From Tomocerus qinae (lineage: Eukaryota; Arthropoda; Collembola; Entomobryomorpha; Tomoceridae): a stretch of 64,000 bases of DNA. The position numbers and the translations under genes are program-made. This document shows, piece by piece, positions 46,537-58,146 of this stretch. The notes under the pieces were generated by a model. The model made no database searches and was not told where the DNA came from. It saw only the letters and a program-made list of their open reading frames with translations. The DNA lies in NCBI GenBank assembly GCA_020055645.1, contig CM034546.1:71424001-71488000 (forward strand). Reading direction: 5' to 3'. How positions within the stretch are numbered: the stretch's first letter is position 1; every line of letters starts with the position of its first letter.

Positions 46537-47451
46537 CATCGCCGATATTATTAACTAAAAAATGATGATGATTATAATACTAACCCTGTAGAATGACAAA
46601 TAAGAGGAGTGAGATACAATGAAAAGCTGTTCTTTAATAGAGGTAAGACCTATGAATTTTAGCTTTAAACTTCATTCAGTTATCAGGTCGGTAAGCAGTT
46701 GAGATAAAGACAATTTGCATAATATGTATGTATTCTGTACTCTGGTTTGTACTACATTTGCGTAATACTAAATAATAGATTCCCTCTAGTTTACCGTTAA
46801 CCACATCTATTCACTTCCCATATTTTGCTGTCATACTAACTTAGTAGTAGTAGTAGTAGTAGAGTCTCACAAAGAAGAGTTCGGTTTTGCATAAACTCAA
46901 TAATATTGCGTATTTCCGGTACTAGCCTGATGATGTATATTGCCTCTATTCGGTTGCAGCTTGAATGAAAATGCATATTGCGTATTTTAAGTACCAATAC
47001 CAACTGAAATTGAATATTGCGTATTTGATACCTTAAGGAACGATATATTATACAATGTGTAAAAGTTTAAATAAGTAGGACACGAAGGCTAAAACAATCG
47101 CGTCTTAAATAGCTGAAGCTCAGCAGTAATAACAAACCATAATGAGTTAGAAGGCAATTAATTTAGATTTAGTTAGAAGATAATAAATGTAAAATGTACA
47201 TTTAAAAAACTCATATGGTGTTAATATGCATTGTGCTGCGTTTTGAAAGGCCTTTAGATTATCAATTTAATTTTTGAGAGCAACATAGTTATTTTATTTT
47301 TAGTTAGTGTCATGATTGATTTAAAAATTTAGTATGAAGTGTTAAATAGCAATTAAAATTGTAAGTATAAAGTACATTAAAAAGATATAAACACTAATTT
47401 GGTAAACATATAGTTGGTATATAGTGTTAATGATTTTCAAAGTGGTTCCAA
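46537..47451. other. Intergenic with short TAG microsatellite
   Basis: A TAG trinucleotide run lies at about 46843-46863. TATTGCGTATTT words recur near 46905-47015. No gene was seen; the right end is the 3' UTR of the EB-module gene. Confidence 0.4.
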
Positions 47452-49437
47452 TTATATGACGGCTGGTTTCTGATCAGGAATGCACTTTTTCCTATCCGGT
47501 GACGCTTTAAATCCATTTGGGCAAAGACACTGATTCCAGCAGATGTCTTCATTGAAATGATAATAATTAGTCAGATTAAAATTCTTTTCGTCAATATTGT
47601 CACACAAAAATTGACATTCGGCCTTTTCAACACAGAGGTTGTTAATGCAGTTTTTATCAACAAGTCCAACGCATTGGTTTTTGATAGGGTCGAAAACTGA
47701 GGAAGATTCGTCACACTTTGATTGACATTTCCCTTCAATACAACCAAATCCTGAGACACAGTAGTCACTAACGGTACAATTTTTTCCAGGGGGTGCTAGA
47801 CATAATCCTTTCGAGGTGACGTATCCCGCTTCCTTAGGGCACATGCACTGCAGCCAGCATTTGTCTTCAGACATTGTGCATAGTTTACTACATTCAGCAT
47901 TTTCAACGCAGTTTTCTAAAATGCACGGTTTATCAACCAATCCTTCACAGTATTGTTTTCCCGGGTTGTCTCTAGCCACAGAGGGGTCGCAGTCGCATTT
48001 CAATATTTCCATTCCAAGTGGATCATTACACTTGAGTCCGAATTCTCCGTCGCAATCTCCTCCAGGAATTGTTTCATTGCTACATGGTTCTCCGTATTTT
48101 TTCTTTGAGTGGCATGTCCTGTCTTTTAGCAATATAGCATCGCTATTGCAGTCACAAAATCCCCTACGATTCCCACCTCCCCGATTTTCGGGAACGGCAT
48201 CTGTATTACAAAACCCACTCGACACACAAGGCAACGTTTCTTCTGAAGAACACCAAGATCCAAAAAGTCCGAGACATTTTCCGAAATCCTCGTCGTAAAT
48301 ATGGAGTTTGTCTTTACATCCGCATTTCCCATTGCTACAAACTAATCTCGCATTTTCATCACACAAGTGACCATCCTTTGGACAAGCTTCACCATACTTC
48401 AAATTTAAACTGCAATTTCCGGTACTGGTTGATACGTACGGATCATCGCACATGCAATGGAAAATCTCAGTATTGATCACGACCTGCTCATAAGGAAAAC
48501 CGGAAACATTTTAGATTTTTATAAATAAAATAAATTATTTGGTAAATGTATGCGACGAAATCAACATTTAAAAACTTAGAAAATAATATAAAAGAAAATT
48601 GAACTACAGGTCGAACTTGATTGATTTCCACTGTACTTATTTACACTTTTTTCAGTTGTATAGAATTAAAACTTTTTTGAATATTTTGTTAGATTTATTT
48701 TTCTATTGTTTAGTAGTATTATTTGTTTATTGCTAAAGTGTTGTAAGTATTTAAGGATGATACACATTTAACCTATTTTAAGTCATTTCATAAATAAATT
48801 TTATTACTAAATGCTATTAACGGCATATCAAAGAGTAAAATGATGTTACCGGGACGCAAGATGCATGTTGGACACAGTTGGGTGTTTTAGGATCACAAGG
48901 TCCATCAGCAAGAGTAATACATTTCTTTAAAGTTTGATCATAATGCTGGTGATCTCCAAATGGGCAATTGCATACTTCATTTTGACAGGTGAGACCTGGA
49001 ATGCAATTTTGATTACTGTTTCCACAGGGACCTTTATGTTTGGCCTGACAATATCCAGCAGGGTCTGATAATTCAAATCCGAATCCTATAGAACACTCGC
49101 ACTGCTCCCAGCAAATCTCTTCGGTAGTCGTCTTGTTGGTTTTGTAGTCGAAATTATCACAAAGTTGGGTACATTGGGCATTTTTCACGCAATTATTACG
49201 AATACAAGGTTTGGAAACTAATCCATCACAGCGACGTTTACTAGGATTATCGCTTGAAATTTGGGGGTTGCAGGCACAGATCGGCTTTCCAAGAATTTGA
49301 GAGCATTTTAAACCGAGGTCAACGTCGCAATCTGAAGTTCCGTCTTTATTGCTTACACAAGTCTCTCCATAATTCAGTTTGCAGCTTGCAAGAGAAAATA
49401 ATGTTATAAAACAAACTATTTTTACAGAAGATGTCAT
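47452..49437 (-). CDS. Secreted cysteine-rich EB-module protein
   Basis: Two minus-strand exons, 48850-49437 and 47452-48483, joined in phase 0 (GT-AG), giving 539 residues. The ATG at 49437 opens a clear signal peptide (VKIVCFITLFSLASC). The rest is a chain of cysteine modules of the EB type. The repeated cassette GLVSKPCIRNNCVKNAQC...LCD, then ICWEQCEC, recurs as GLVDKPCILENCVENAEC...CWLQCMC and GLVDKNCINNLCVEKAEC...CWNQCLC. Between them sit C-x-x-GLKC and C-x-CDP units. There is no TM or GPI signal, so it is probably secreted or part of the extracellular matrix. EB modules are common in arthropod and nematode secreted proteins of unknown role. The spacer at 48484-48849 is an ordinary intron. 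Confidence 0.85.
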
Positions 49438-52400
49438 TATCTAGAGCAGAGGATTACTGTCTTGGCTGTGGGTCGATGAAACTGTTTATGTTGAAGATAG
49501 TTGAAAGTGTCAGAGACTGTATGACTTCTTTATATGCTTAATAGTGTACCTATTTAGTATAAAATATAAATGTCAGTGTTAAGCTATAGAAAGAGATTTC
49601 TTATCTATTATACATGACTATACAAGAAATGAATGGAAGATGAAATTGGACTTGTTTTCTAATCTGAAGTCTCATGGATTGCACAACTCTGTTCATGCAA
49701 GAATGATTCTGCCAGGAACAAAGATCAATCACTGCGAAGATTTTGCACAGCATCAAAGCTTTTTATAGCATTTTCGCTTTTTACTTATGTAGGCCAAGAA
49801 TTGTGGGGCTTCGACCTGTGGGAACTTTCTCACAGTATTTATACCGGTTTTAATACGAAAGTTTGTGAGTAGACTCTAAAATTATATCTTTTGTTAAATT
49901 CTTCTGAGTCACAATCTTCCAACTTTTGAGACAGCCGGAAACTTAAATCAACTGCATGGACTACTTTGTTATATTGATACTTTAATATTTTATACTACAA
50001 CAAGCCTAAAAGATAATTATAAATATGGACCAATGTTATTAACTCGTTCGGAACATCTGTAATTGCCACTTCACTTATAGTTACACTTACATAGTACCTA
50101 CGTAAAGAATCGGAGATAAATTCTACGTGATATGTACAAGATATAAATTGGCAAATGACAAACCTTAATAAGTATAGTAGATGCCCTTTTATTATTTATA
50201 TCTATGAGCAAAAGATAGATTGTGTATATTAACTTGGCAAAAATAAAGTTCTTAAAAACCCTTTCTGATCCAATATTATTAACTCAACTGCTATCTAATG
50301 AAATGAACTGTGTCTCTGCTTGGATAACTTTTAAGCGGCTCATCATGCATATTTAGTTAATTATGTAATACTTAATATTACATTTAAACGAATTACTTAA
50401 TACTTAATGGATGTTGACTTGAACTACTGAACTCTTTTCATTTAACTTTGGTGAGCGTTTATCTGATTGCATTAATTACTTAATATTTGCATACTTTCGA
50501 TAGAAACTTTATTATCGAAGCTGTCTGAAACTCTGTTTGGTTTTAGGTAGCGGTCGGTTGGTTGATTATACTAACGAAGTGCCTAATGGGCACTGCCTAT
50601 TACTAATATGATCAGGAATTGTATATCTCTATATAATAAACACAGAAGGAAAAAAACTTACCAATCTATCTATATATGTATGTGTGGTAGGACATCCTAG
50701 GGAACCTGCATATATTGCGTAACTCAAAACCCACTCTCCCATGTGCAACGCAAGTGCTGACTGCAACACTTTTGAGTACCTCCTCCTCTCATCAACTGCA
50801 CACGTAATATATGACTATTCCCTAGAAACAAAAATGCGCATGTTCACTTCCTCTAAACTGTCGAAATAAGTGCGAGTGGTTTCATACTAATCCACCCTAA
50901 TTTTCAGCAATTTCGAATGCGTGTAAAGTGCTCTGCTCTGTTGTGAGGGGTGAAATTGTAATTTTCCTTTTTGACCGCTACGATTTACATTCACCACCAT
51001 TTTAGTTCATTCTGGTATTTGATTTAAGAAATAAAGACACAAGCTAAGTGCATCTGCTGTTTCTTCATTAAAAGGAAAAATTCTCAGCTTCTTATTGATA
51101 TTTAGATCTGAGTGAAATTGACAATGGAACTGATACGCGTTGTCATTTTTTTTGATTTGAACACTGGTGACTGGAACTGTCGGTGACTGAATTTGGTCAT
51201 ATATAGCGTTCTGAATACTGCCGCTGATTGGTACCTATTTAACCTATTATCTATTTCAAGCTTATCTGTTGTAGCTGTTAGAAATTATTCATTTGGTTAG
51301 TTATTACTGTGACACTTTTGGGTAACTTTTCCTCCCATCAACTGCACACGTAATATATGCACGTTCCTTAAAAGCAAGATGCGTATGAATGCCACTTCCT
51401 CTTAATCACTGAAATGAGTCGTTTCAAAATATTATTACATCAAAACATAATAGAAATTTACATAAGGTGATTATTGGTGATTGAATGGAGATGATTAGCG
51501 AAACGGGACATTTCAAAATATTAGGCGTATTAATTAGCATATTTCAAAACCACTAATCGAAATTGGTTCTGCTGTATATATCGACAAATTTATGTCCCAT
51601 TTTTTAATAGAGCTGATATTACTTTTTACTGCCCCCTTTATTTCTTCGTGCCAGTTTGTACACCTTTTTGCAGAATTAAATAACTGAGGACCACTATTTA
51701 TTCGTATAGTGTACGCATTGGATTTGTACATTTTTCTAAAATCTAGGGAATCTTATTTTTCTGATTTTAGATGTGAACTTTTTGGAGTCTATTAAAAATG
51801 GAGTCTTTTATTATTGCCTGTATTTGGTGCTACGATTACGATCTACCTACAGTTATTATTTTTGGTTTAGGAACTTCCTTTTGAACAGAAAGTTGGCATT
51901 TTTCCAACCGCTGTAGAAAATTAAAGTATATTTAAAATATTGTATTTACAAAGTTAACATAATAACTTAAGGGAAATACCGATGATATTTTCGGAATTGT
52001 TTTTATTACTGTGATTGGTGGCCTGCTGAATTTCTCTTGAGTGCTAGGTTCACTCCTTTTAGCTGGGTTCACTAGTAATATATAACTATCCATTTAAATA
52101 GAAATTGGAAGACAAATCTAAATAAACATTTTCTATAATACTGGATTAGGATTTGCTATAATTTAGGTTTCTGAGTACCAGGAAAGAAAATGACGAATAT
52201 TGTCAAAATTTGAGATTGTATTTTGGAAGAATTCTGAAACAATAATAATTGGAACCTTGGCCAGTATTGAATTTAATTCACTTTGATATTTGAGAATAAA
52301 CACGTACAAGGTGCAAATCTCAACACCTTGATGAATGTCTTGAGAAGGTCAGAAAAACAGCAATTATTTAGTTCCGAAGGCCGGAACATTACTAAGAATT

Positions 52401-53807
52401 CTTACAAGTCATTTAATTATATTATTATATTATACATGATTTTTACATTTTTATTTTGCTTAAATTACACTTGTTAATCCATACAAAGATAACATCACAA
52501 ATTACCTGGAAGAATTAATTTGCTTTTGTGTCCCGAATAAAAACCGGATTTTGTGTTTTAATAGTTAATGCGTCAATACAAAACAAGTTTTGTAGGGAAT
52601 TTCCATAGAATATTTCACATAAAATATTGTTTTCGTCTCTGCAATCATAAATTTTAAAGATGACTTAATTGATTACATAGTTAATCTACACATCGCACAT
52701 TTCAGTCATCATTAATTTTTGCAAACACTTGGCATAGCTTATAATACAATCTCTACTGTACTGACTAATAACAAGAATATTAGATGGTATAATTATTGTA
52801 CTGCTTGTGTTGTATTTATAGTTGTGTGATGCGAAACAATCTCGGTAAGAATAAGAATATTCATTATCAAACTTTGTTCCAAAGTCATTCCAACTGCTAG
52901 GGATTCTTCGATAAAACATTTTGGGGTAATCAGCATCATTTGTTTCAACCTCGGCAATGGTCATAATAAAAATATTACTAATAGTATTTTACTATGTATT
53001 AATTTTGGCGTTTCCCTCTGAAAATTGTTCTGTTAATCTGGTTTCAAGTATTATCAAAGCAGTTAATTAAATATTTACATTGAGCTACATTTGATGAAAC
53101 GGATGAGGCTTAGCAACAGATGTGGTCCTTAGACCCTCTAGCAGCTTCACTGGTCGTTCTAATGCTCTTGTGTTTGTGTTCGTATAGCGTACTTATAAAA
53201 ACAATAGGATATTAATTCATTTTACTACAAAACATTCATTTTGGATAAAGTGTATCAATACTGGAAATAATGTGACTCGCTACGTAAATGAAAAATTATA
53301 TCATATTTATGATTATTTATTCTCTTGGCCATTATACTTTTATTACTAACCATGAACAGATAATTAGACAATGTAAATTCATTTATAACCAATGATTCAC
53401 ACCTTTTGTATATTTACAATCATAGTCAACCGTTTATAATATGTGGTGCTGTGATCTGTGATGTAATGATGTATAATACATATACGCAAAAACGTAACAG
53501 CTCCCGTTTACATGGGGTTTTATTTTTAAGCATCTGTTCGTACATGAGAAAGTGATTAGTAGATACTACGTAGGTATATGGCAATAAATCAGGAAATAAC
53601 AATTGCTTATCTTATCGCCCAAAACCAAACAATTGATATTGAAGCATTGAATAGTGTTTAAGCGTCAGAGAAAACCTCGACTGAAATCCCTTGTATCCTA
53701 CTTCCCGGCTTTAAAGTTAGTATTTAAAGGTTAGCTGATAATTTCTACCTGACCATTAAATATTTTGCAGCACCTGTTAAGCTTACCTTTTTGCAAGGGA
53801 ATAAAAC
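49438..53807. other. Long intergenic region
   Basis: Mostly featureless AT-rich DNA. A segment with CATCAACTGCACACGTAATATATG is present at 50798 and again at 51338, with related flanks (CACTTTTGAGTACC, CACTTCCTCT), indicating a diverged direct duplication of roughly 110 bp. See also the doubtful exon at 52686-52964. The 5' UTR of the arrestin gene probably includes an exon starting after TATTTTGCAG at 53770. Confidence 0.45.
52686..52964 (-). CDS. Doubtful exon or small ORF
   Basis: A 92-codon minus-strand frame starting MTIAEVETNDADYPKMFYRR and ending KLMMTEMCDV. Composition is balanced and more protein-like than neighbouring frames, but there is no recognised family, signal peptide or partner exon. 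It may be an orphan gene or chance. Confidence 0.28.
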   Translation of the reverse strand: MTIAEVETNDADYPKMFYRRIPSSWNDFGTKFDNEYSYSYRDCFASHNYKYNTSSTIIIPSNILVISQYSRDCIISYAKCLQKLMMTEMCDV

Positions 53808-54884
53808 ATGGGTTCCTTAAAATTATCTGTATTGTTGGACTCTTCAAAGACATTTCGGGCCGGAGATTGCATATCGGGCCGAATAATTGTAACTTGTTTG
53901 AAAGAAAAAGTGGTTGAAAATATTTACGTGATGTGTGTAGGACAGACGGTCTTAAGACCCCATTCCAACCACGGGTTAAATGTTAAGGACCGTTTAGCTC
54001 CAGAAACACTATTCAGCAAGTCGACCATACTACTGGCAGGGAATAGCGGACAGCCTATCGTTTTGTTGGGTCGTAAAGAATTTAATTTTTCATTTATTTT
54101 ACCCGAAAACTTGCCATCATCTTTCACTGCCCCCTATGGTGACATAAACTACTACATTACTGCCGGGGTAGAAGAACGTGGCCTATTTCCGAATATCATA
54201 AAATGTCGTGAATCCTTCCACGTCCAGTCCATTGTAGACTTGGACGATTATCCCACGGCGAAATTACCAGTGGAAACTAAACTAACTAGAGAAATAAGTG
54301 GGTTTTTAGGCTCCAAAGGAAATGTGATGACATCAATTAAATTACCGAAATCTGGATACCTTCTTGGAGAAAATATTCCAGTGGCCATTGAAATTGACAA
54401 TCAGAGTAAGAAGAAAGTAAAACTTGCGGTGATTGTTAAAAGAAAATTTTTATTTTCACCCCGGCCTGTCTTGCCCTTGTTAAAGGAATACGCTTTTGTC
54501 CAAAGCAAGAAATGGGTCAGACACGTGTCGTTTGCTGAAGGTCCCCAGGTTGGGAGTGGACAGAAAATCCATTGGAACGTTCCAGATTTAATGGTTGAAA
54601 CTTTGCCGACGTCTTCAGTGGACCTTCACAATGGTTCCGTAGTGATGAGATATGAATTAAAGGTCAAAATTTATCCTGGGGGTATCACACCATTGAAACA
54701 CAAGATCCCTCTTACAATTGGCACGAAATCTAGCAAATTTTCAGGTAATCCAGAAGGTAAACCACAGAAGGAGGTCAAAGTCAATACTAATGCCAGTTAT
54801 CAACCGAGTGCACCATTTACATTTCATGAGCTGCCCCTGCCAAGTTATGATCAAGCAGTTAGTGACGGGAAATCGTTCAGTTGA
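53808..54884 (+). CDS. Arrestin domain-containing protein (alpha-arrestin)
   Basis: A single coding exon of 358 residues; the ATG follows a probable 5' UTR acceptor (TATTTTGCAG). The N-terminal arrestin domain covers residues ~1-155: LSVLLDSSKTFRAGDCISGR, then FNFSFILPENLPSSF and YGDINYYI, the conserved strand pattern of alpha-arrestins. The C-terminal arrestin domain covers ~165-325 (SGYLLGENIPVAIEIDNQS, then YELKVKIYPGG and KIPLTIG). The tail holds LPSYDQA, a weak form of the PPxY motif that ARRDC proteins use to recruit NEDD4-type ubiquitin ligases, so ligase binding may be reduced. The family acts as endocytic adaptors for membrane receptors and transporters. Its place among the many arthropod ARRDC paralogues is unresolved. 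Confidence 0.9.
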   Translation: MGSLKLSVLLDSSKTFRAGDCISGRIIVTCLKEKVVENIYVMCVGQTVLRPHSNHGLNVKDRLAPETLFSKSTILLAGNSGQPIVLLGRKEFNFSFILPENLPSSFTAPYGDINYYITAGVEERGLFPNIIKCRESFHVQSIVDLDDYPTAKLPVETKLTREISGFLGSKGNVMTSIKLPKSGYLLGENIPVAIEIDNQSKKKVKLAVIVKRKFLFSPRPVLPLLKEYAFVQSKKWVRHVSFAEGPQVGSGQKIHWNVPDLMVETLPTSSVDLHNGSVVMRYELKVKIYPGGITPLKHKIPLTIGTKSSKFSGNPEGKPQKEVKVNTNASYQPSAPFTFHELPLPSYDQAVSDGKSFS

Positions 54885-56217
54885 AAAAAAAATGATAATT
54901 TCCCAATTGTTTAAAATATAAAATCATTTTTTATTTTTAAGCACAGAAATAAAGCATTCCTGAATTGTTCTGTAACTAAAGATTTAAACTAATTGTTATA
55001 GTTTGTAAAAAATGTACAATCTAATGTATTTCAATATGTATAGCTAAATTCCAAAAATATCTAAAACACATATTTTGTCAACAGATTGTGTCTGGAGTCA
55101 ATAAATCGTTTATAACTACGAATATATAAATTCATGAGAAAACCAGTAAGTAGCCATTTCTTATTAACTGTCCTACTGACTACTAAAATTGTTATTTTTA
55201 GAAGGACTTGGTATATAGAAAGGGCATATTGTTTTTAATAGGACAATCATTCTAGACATTGACACTTAAAGATGATGAATTAAAATTTATTTATGTAACG
55301 AAAAGGAATGAGGGCCGTGAACAGTGTAAAGCTTAACAGAGTTGGAGTTGGATTGACACATTTACATTTCTATAGTGTAATTCCAGGTATTTCTACACTA
55401 ACCTTTCCTTTTTCAACAAATTATACTGTGCTGTGATATTACAGTGGCATGATAATGATTGTCACTTAATAAAATTGCAAACATAGCAATGTGCACTTAA
55501 AACTTTAATTAGGTCTATGGCGTGTCTACTATTTGCACCTTTTCCGAATGTTGCATGGAAAATCCCGGCTCTGCATTGCAAACTAATAAATAATTGTTTT
55601 AGCAATCAGTTTCCTCCTTTCATTCTAACTGCTTTCAAGGAACAAAGCACAACTCCCTTTAAACATATTTACTCATACTGACATTCAATCAACCTTTTCT
55701 GCATTTTTTTAAACTCTTTTCATGGAACGCTGGAACGGAAAGACTCTAAATAAATTCGACAATCCAGCAGTTGATAGTTGTCCATTTATTTATGTGGACA
55801 TCTTTTCTATCACACCCAAACTGCAATTAGGTATTATAGGTATACACGGCACGTGCAATTAGTAATTCATAAAGGGTGAAGTCAAAGAATTTTGGGTTAA
55901 GGTGGTTTAATAGCAGTCTTATTAGCATATAAATTTGAAATAATTCTCGAGAAACAATTTCAAACTTCGAGACGCAAAAGTAGTCAACTAATGGATGATC
56001 GGTTGGTCATCTAATACTTTATTAATTTTTGATTTGGTAATCTATTCTATCGCTGTTTAGAAAGGTGTAGTAATTGAGAATTCACAGACGACGAAATTGT
56101 ACCAACAACCACCAAGTCGTCATTCTTGTTTTTTAGACATTTTATACACCGAATAACTGCAAACTTTCAGTAACGTACAGTGATCCCAATGATTTACGAA
56201 AACAATTCGTTTTTGAA
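54885..56217. other. Intergenic, nothing identified
   Basis: Contains the arrestin 3' UTR (AATAAA-type signal near 54946) and the presumed promoter of the receptor gene. No repeat or gene was recognised. Confidence 0.4.
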
Positions 56218-58146
56218 ATGATGTCCGTGATCTTACCCGGAATTTTTATAATTTCTCAATTTCTCAGCGGGGAAAGTCTTTCAACCTCAGAATTATTGGT
56301 TAAACTTGTTCATAATACTTTTCCAAAGTGTGATCGGTTCTACGTACGAGACGACAAAAGCCGTTCCACAGAGGAGTTTGAATCTGTGATAACGCAGTTA
56401 CATATTCAAGAGAGCAGGGATTTTTATATTACTCAATTAAGTAGTAGTAATAACAAGTCGGATAAATACAACTTATTTGAATCAGCTAAAAGTAGAGGAG
56501 GACGGAGTCATTGTGCTTTAATTATAGTATTTGCTTTCAGCATGACTTCGCAATTCAAACTTAAATTTTCGTCGGTTTTTAACGAACATTTAAATTCTCC
56601 AGTCAAAATGGACGAAGATCATTTTGTTTTTGTAACAAGCGAGAAGAAAGTCAAAAATTTTCTCTTTTCACCCTTTGCAATGGAAATTAAATACAAACTT
56701 GTTCTCCATGAAAAACTTTTTCAAGTTCAAGCTAGCAGTCTTTGTTTTTACTGTTCCGAAGGAGGATTTCCTAAAATTGTAAACATTAGTTCCATCGATT
56801 TTGATATACTCGATAATCTTTTTCCTGATTTCACATTAGACGGCAACAGTCATTTGATTACCATTTCCAGCACTACTACATTAAAATTTCTGATCGAGTT
56901 GGAGAAAGTTGATGCGGTTAATTGGATTATAAAACGTGGAAGAACCAAATTTGTCATTGAAGAAATAATTTCCAAATACAATTATACTTACAAAGTCATT
57001 CCATCTAACGGATTTGGAACCGGAGTAATTAAAAATGGATCCTGGATTGGGTCAGTCGGAGATGTTTTGGATGGTCGGGCAGATATCGGAGCGGCAACAA
57101 GTATGAATTTACCGCGTTTTTTAGCAGTCAGAATGACGGCGTCGTTTACAGACATTGGTGTCCGATTTGTCAGTGGGAGACCGCGAATCAGTTATTCTTG
57201 GAGATCAGTCTACCGCCCATTTTCAAATAGTCTGTGGCAAGGAATAGCTTTTGTGTTGGCAGTGGTCCTTTTATTATTCCGAGTCATGTCCTATTTTCAG
57301 AAGGATGAAATATCTCGAGAATTTAATCAACAGCTATTGTTTTTTGTGTTTAGTTGTTTATTAGAGCAGAGAGTTGTATTTCCTGTGAGTATTCCCGGGA
57401 GATTACTTTGGTGGAATTGGATGTTTCTTTGTCTCATTGCTACGAGTTTGTACAGATCTAAATTAGTGGGCCAAATGACTTTTCCAACTTACGAGCAAGT
57501 GCCTGATACATTTGAAGCCTTGTCCATGGACAAAGAGTTAGAGTATGGCATGGAGGCGGGATTGGAAGGAGGATCTGCAACTCCTTATTTCAAAAATGGG
57601 GTCCACGCTTTAAAAACCATTTATTCGAGACTTTCTCCAGGAAACGGAAAAGACTGCTTTATGTTGGCCATCCGGTCTAAATATTCGTGTATTTCATGGG
57701 CGGAAGAAGCTGAATATTTTCTCAAGACAAACTTTAGCTACAGTGACAAACCACCACTCATCTTCTCAAAGGACTCAACGGCACCAGGTCAACCGGCTTT
57801 TTGCATGAAGTCCAGAAGGATTTTCAGAACTAACTTTGACAGAGTTATAAATTCACTCAGAGTTTCGGGAATAGTTTTCAAATGGACTTCAATTGACTTG
57901 GGCGAAAAGAGAAAAAACCATTTGATCTGGGAAAAAGAAAATAATGTTACTAGTCTTAGTAAAAATCAAGAAGGTCCTTCTAAATTAACGTTACAAAATT
58001 TCAAGGGCCCTGTTTCCATATTTTGCTTTGGAGTCATCCTCTCCGTCTTCGTTTTTGCATTCGAGGGAATTTCGTTATTGTTGCGCTTAAAATTACAAAC
58101 CACATTTATGAGTGTATCTTCATATTTTAAAGATCGTCCTCCTTAA
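56218..58146 (+). CDS. Divergent ionotropic receptor (chemosensory IR)
   Basis: An intronless 642-codon frame with a signal peptide (MMSVILPGIFIISQFLSG). The ligand-binding S1 lobe near residues 235-310 includes YTYKVIPSNGFG, NGSWIGSVGDVLDGRADIGA and the following T-SF-T segment. TM1 is SLWQGIAFVLAVVLLLF, the pore side FFVFSCLLEQ, and TM2 WWNWMFLCLIATSLYRSKLVG. The S2 lobe then leads to the last helix FKGPVSIFCFGVILSVFVFA and a short tail. The layout and the FKG...FGVILS element match insect divergent IRs. IRs are ligand-gated cation channels used for taste, smell, temperature or humidity; the ligand is unknown. The lack of introns is typical of expanded divergent IR families and of retrocopies. 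Confidence 0.9.
   Translation: MMSVILPGIFIISQFLSGESLSTSELLVKLVHNTFPKCDRFYVRDDKSRSTEEFESVITQLHIQESRDFYITQLSSSNNKSDKYNLFESAKSRGGRSHCALIIVFAFSMTSQFKLKFSSVFNEHLNSPVKMDEDHFVFVTSEKKVKNFLFSPFAMEIKYKLVLHEKLFQVQASSLCFYCSEGGFPKIVNISSIDFDILDNLFPDFTLDGNSHLITISSTTTLKFLIELEKVDAVNWIIKRGRTKFVIEEIISKYNYTYKVIPSNGFGTGVIKNGSWIGSVGDVLDGRADIGAATSMNLPRFLAVRMTASFTDIGVRFVSGRPRISYSWRSVYRPFSNSLWQGIAFVLAVVLLLFRVMSYFQKDEISREFNQQLLFFVFSCLLEQRVVFPVSIPGRLLWWNWMFLCLIATSLYRSKLVGQMTFPTYEQVPDTFEALSMDKELEYGMEAGLEGGSATPYFKNGVHALKTIYSRLSPGNGKDCFMLAIRSKYSCISWAEEAEYFLKTNFSYSDKPPLIFSKDSTAPGQPAFCMKSRRIFRTNFDRVINSLRVSGIVFKWTSIDLGEKRKNHLIWEKENNVTSLSKNQEGPSKLTLQNFKGPVSIFCFGVILSVFVFAFEGISLLLRLKLQTTFMSVSSYFKDRPP

Noticed and set aside
47816-48298. 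160-codon + strand frame
   Set aside because: Antisense shadow of the EB-module coding exon.
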